Shown here: positions 5,588-5,614 of the stretch, in pieces
Layout: each line of letters begins with the position of its first letter
Position numbering within the stretch: the first letter of the stretch is position 1
Source: Lachnospiraceae bacterium
Lineage (GTDB): Bacteria > Bacillota > Clostridia > Lachnospirales > Lachnospiraceae
Direction: 5' to 3'
Length of the DNA: 5,614 bases
Assembly (NCBI GenBank): GCA_009774235.1
Contig: VSNJ01000221.1
Coordinates: 1 to 5,614 of the forward strand
Notes under the pieces: model-generated
What the model saw: the letters and a program-made list of their open reading frames with translations, nothing else
What the model was told of the DNA's origin: nothing
Database searches by the model: none
Translations under genes and position numbers: made by a program

Positions 5588-5614
5588 TTAGCAAGAACAG
5601 GATCAAGAAGTTGT

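Larger units (their letters stand above)
5417..5614 (+). other. Terminal non-coding region
   Basis: No open reading frame of note is supported in these 198 bases. They contain a short stem near the end of the gene (CTCTC at 5436, GAGAG at 5460), a hairpin region at 5519-5543 and an outward-facing promoter at 5558-5587, the last two listed separately. A TTGACA at 5473-5478 has no matching -10 box. Confidence 0.5.

Noticed and set aside
1..5614. CRISPR array, tRNA, rRNA, transposase or integrase
   Set aside because: No regularly spaced repeat array, cloverleaf-like gene or recombinase motif was seen; the only tandem repeat is the two-copy element at 2213-2251.

Overview
The window is AT-rich, with strong AGGAGG-type ribosome binding sites and tightly packed genes on one strand. 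This points to a low-GC anaerobic Firmicute. The two unrecognised downstream proteins resemble uncharacterised proteins I associate with Lachnospiraceae, so a gut clostridium of that family is the best guess; this is inference from style, not from a marker gene.

Bases 133-3069 hold a complete agr-type peptide quorum-sensing locus, with the regulators first. A LytTR response regulator (agrA-like, 133-855) directly abuts a membrane GHKL sensor kinase (agrC-like, 856-2145). A clear intrinsic terminator (2180-2216) closes that unit. Immediately after it lies a tandem 19-bp direct repeat with a 20-bp period (2213-2251), just upstream of a TATAAT box. This is a candidate binding site for the LytTR regulator. 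Next come agrB (2331-2912), the peptide-processing membrane protease, and a 51-codon agrD (2914-3069) encoding the pheromone precursor. AgrD aligns with staphylococcal AgrD around its single cysteine, which predicts a five-residue thiolactone ring Cys-Pro-Ala-Ile-Phe.

The expected circuit is as follows: AgrB processes AgrD into a cyclic peptide; the peptide is sensed outside the cell by the kinase; the kinase phosphorylates the LytTR regulator; the regulator binds the direct repeats and drives agrBD, and possibly the genes after it.

Bases 3131-5416 hold three candidate output or cargo genes on the same strand: a 120-residue secreted cysteine-rich protein with three CxxC motifs (3131-3493), a 240-residue cytosolic-type protein (3651-4373) and a 300-residue protein (4514-5416). 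None has a function I can assign. A long imperfect inverted repeat (3519-3597) lies between the first two. The last 198 bases (5417-5614) contain no gene, but do hold a weak hairpin and a good extended -10 promoter pointing out of the window. No tRNA, rRNA, CRISPR array, transposase or integrase is visible.
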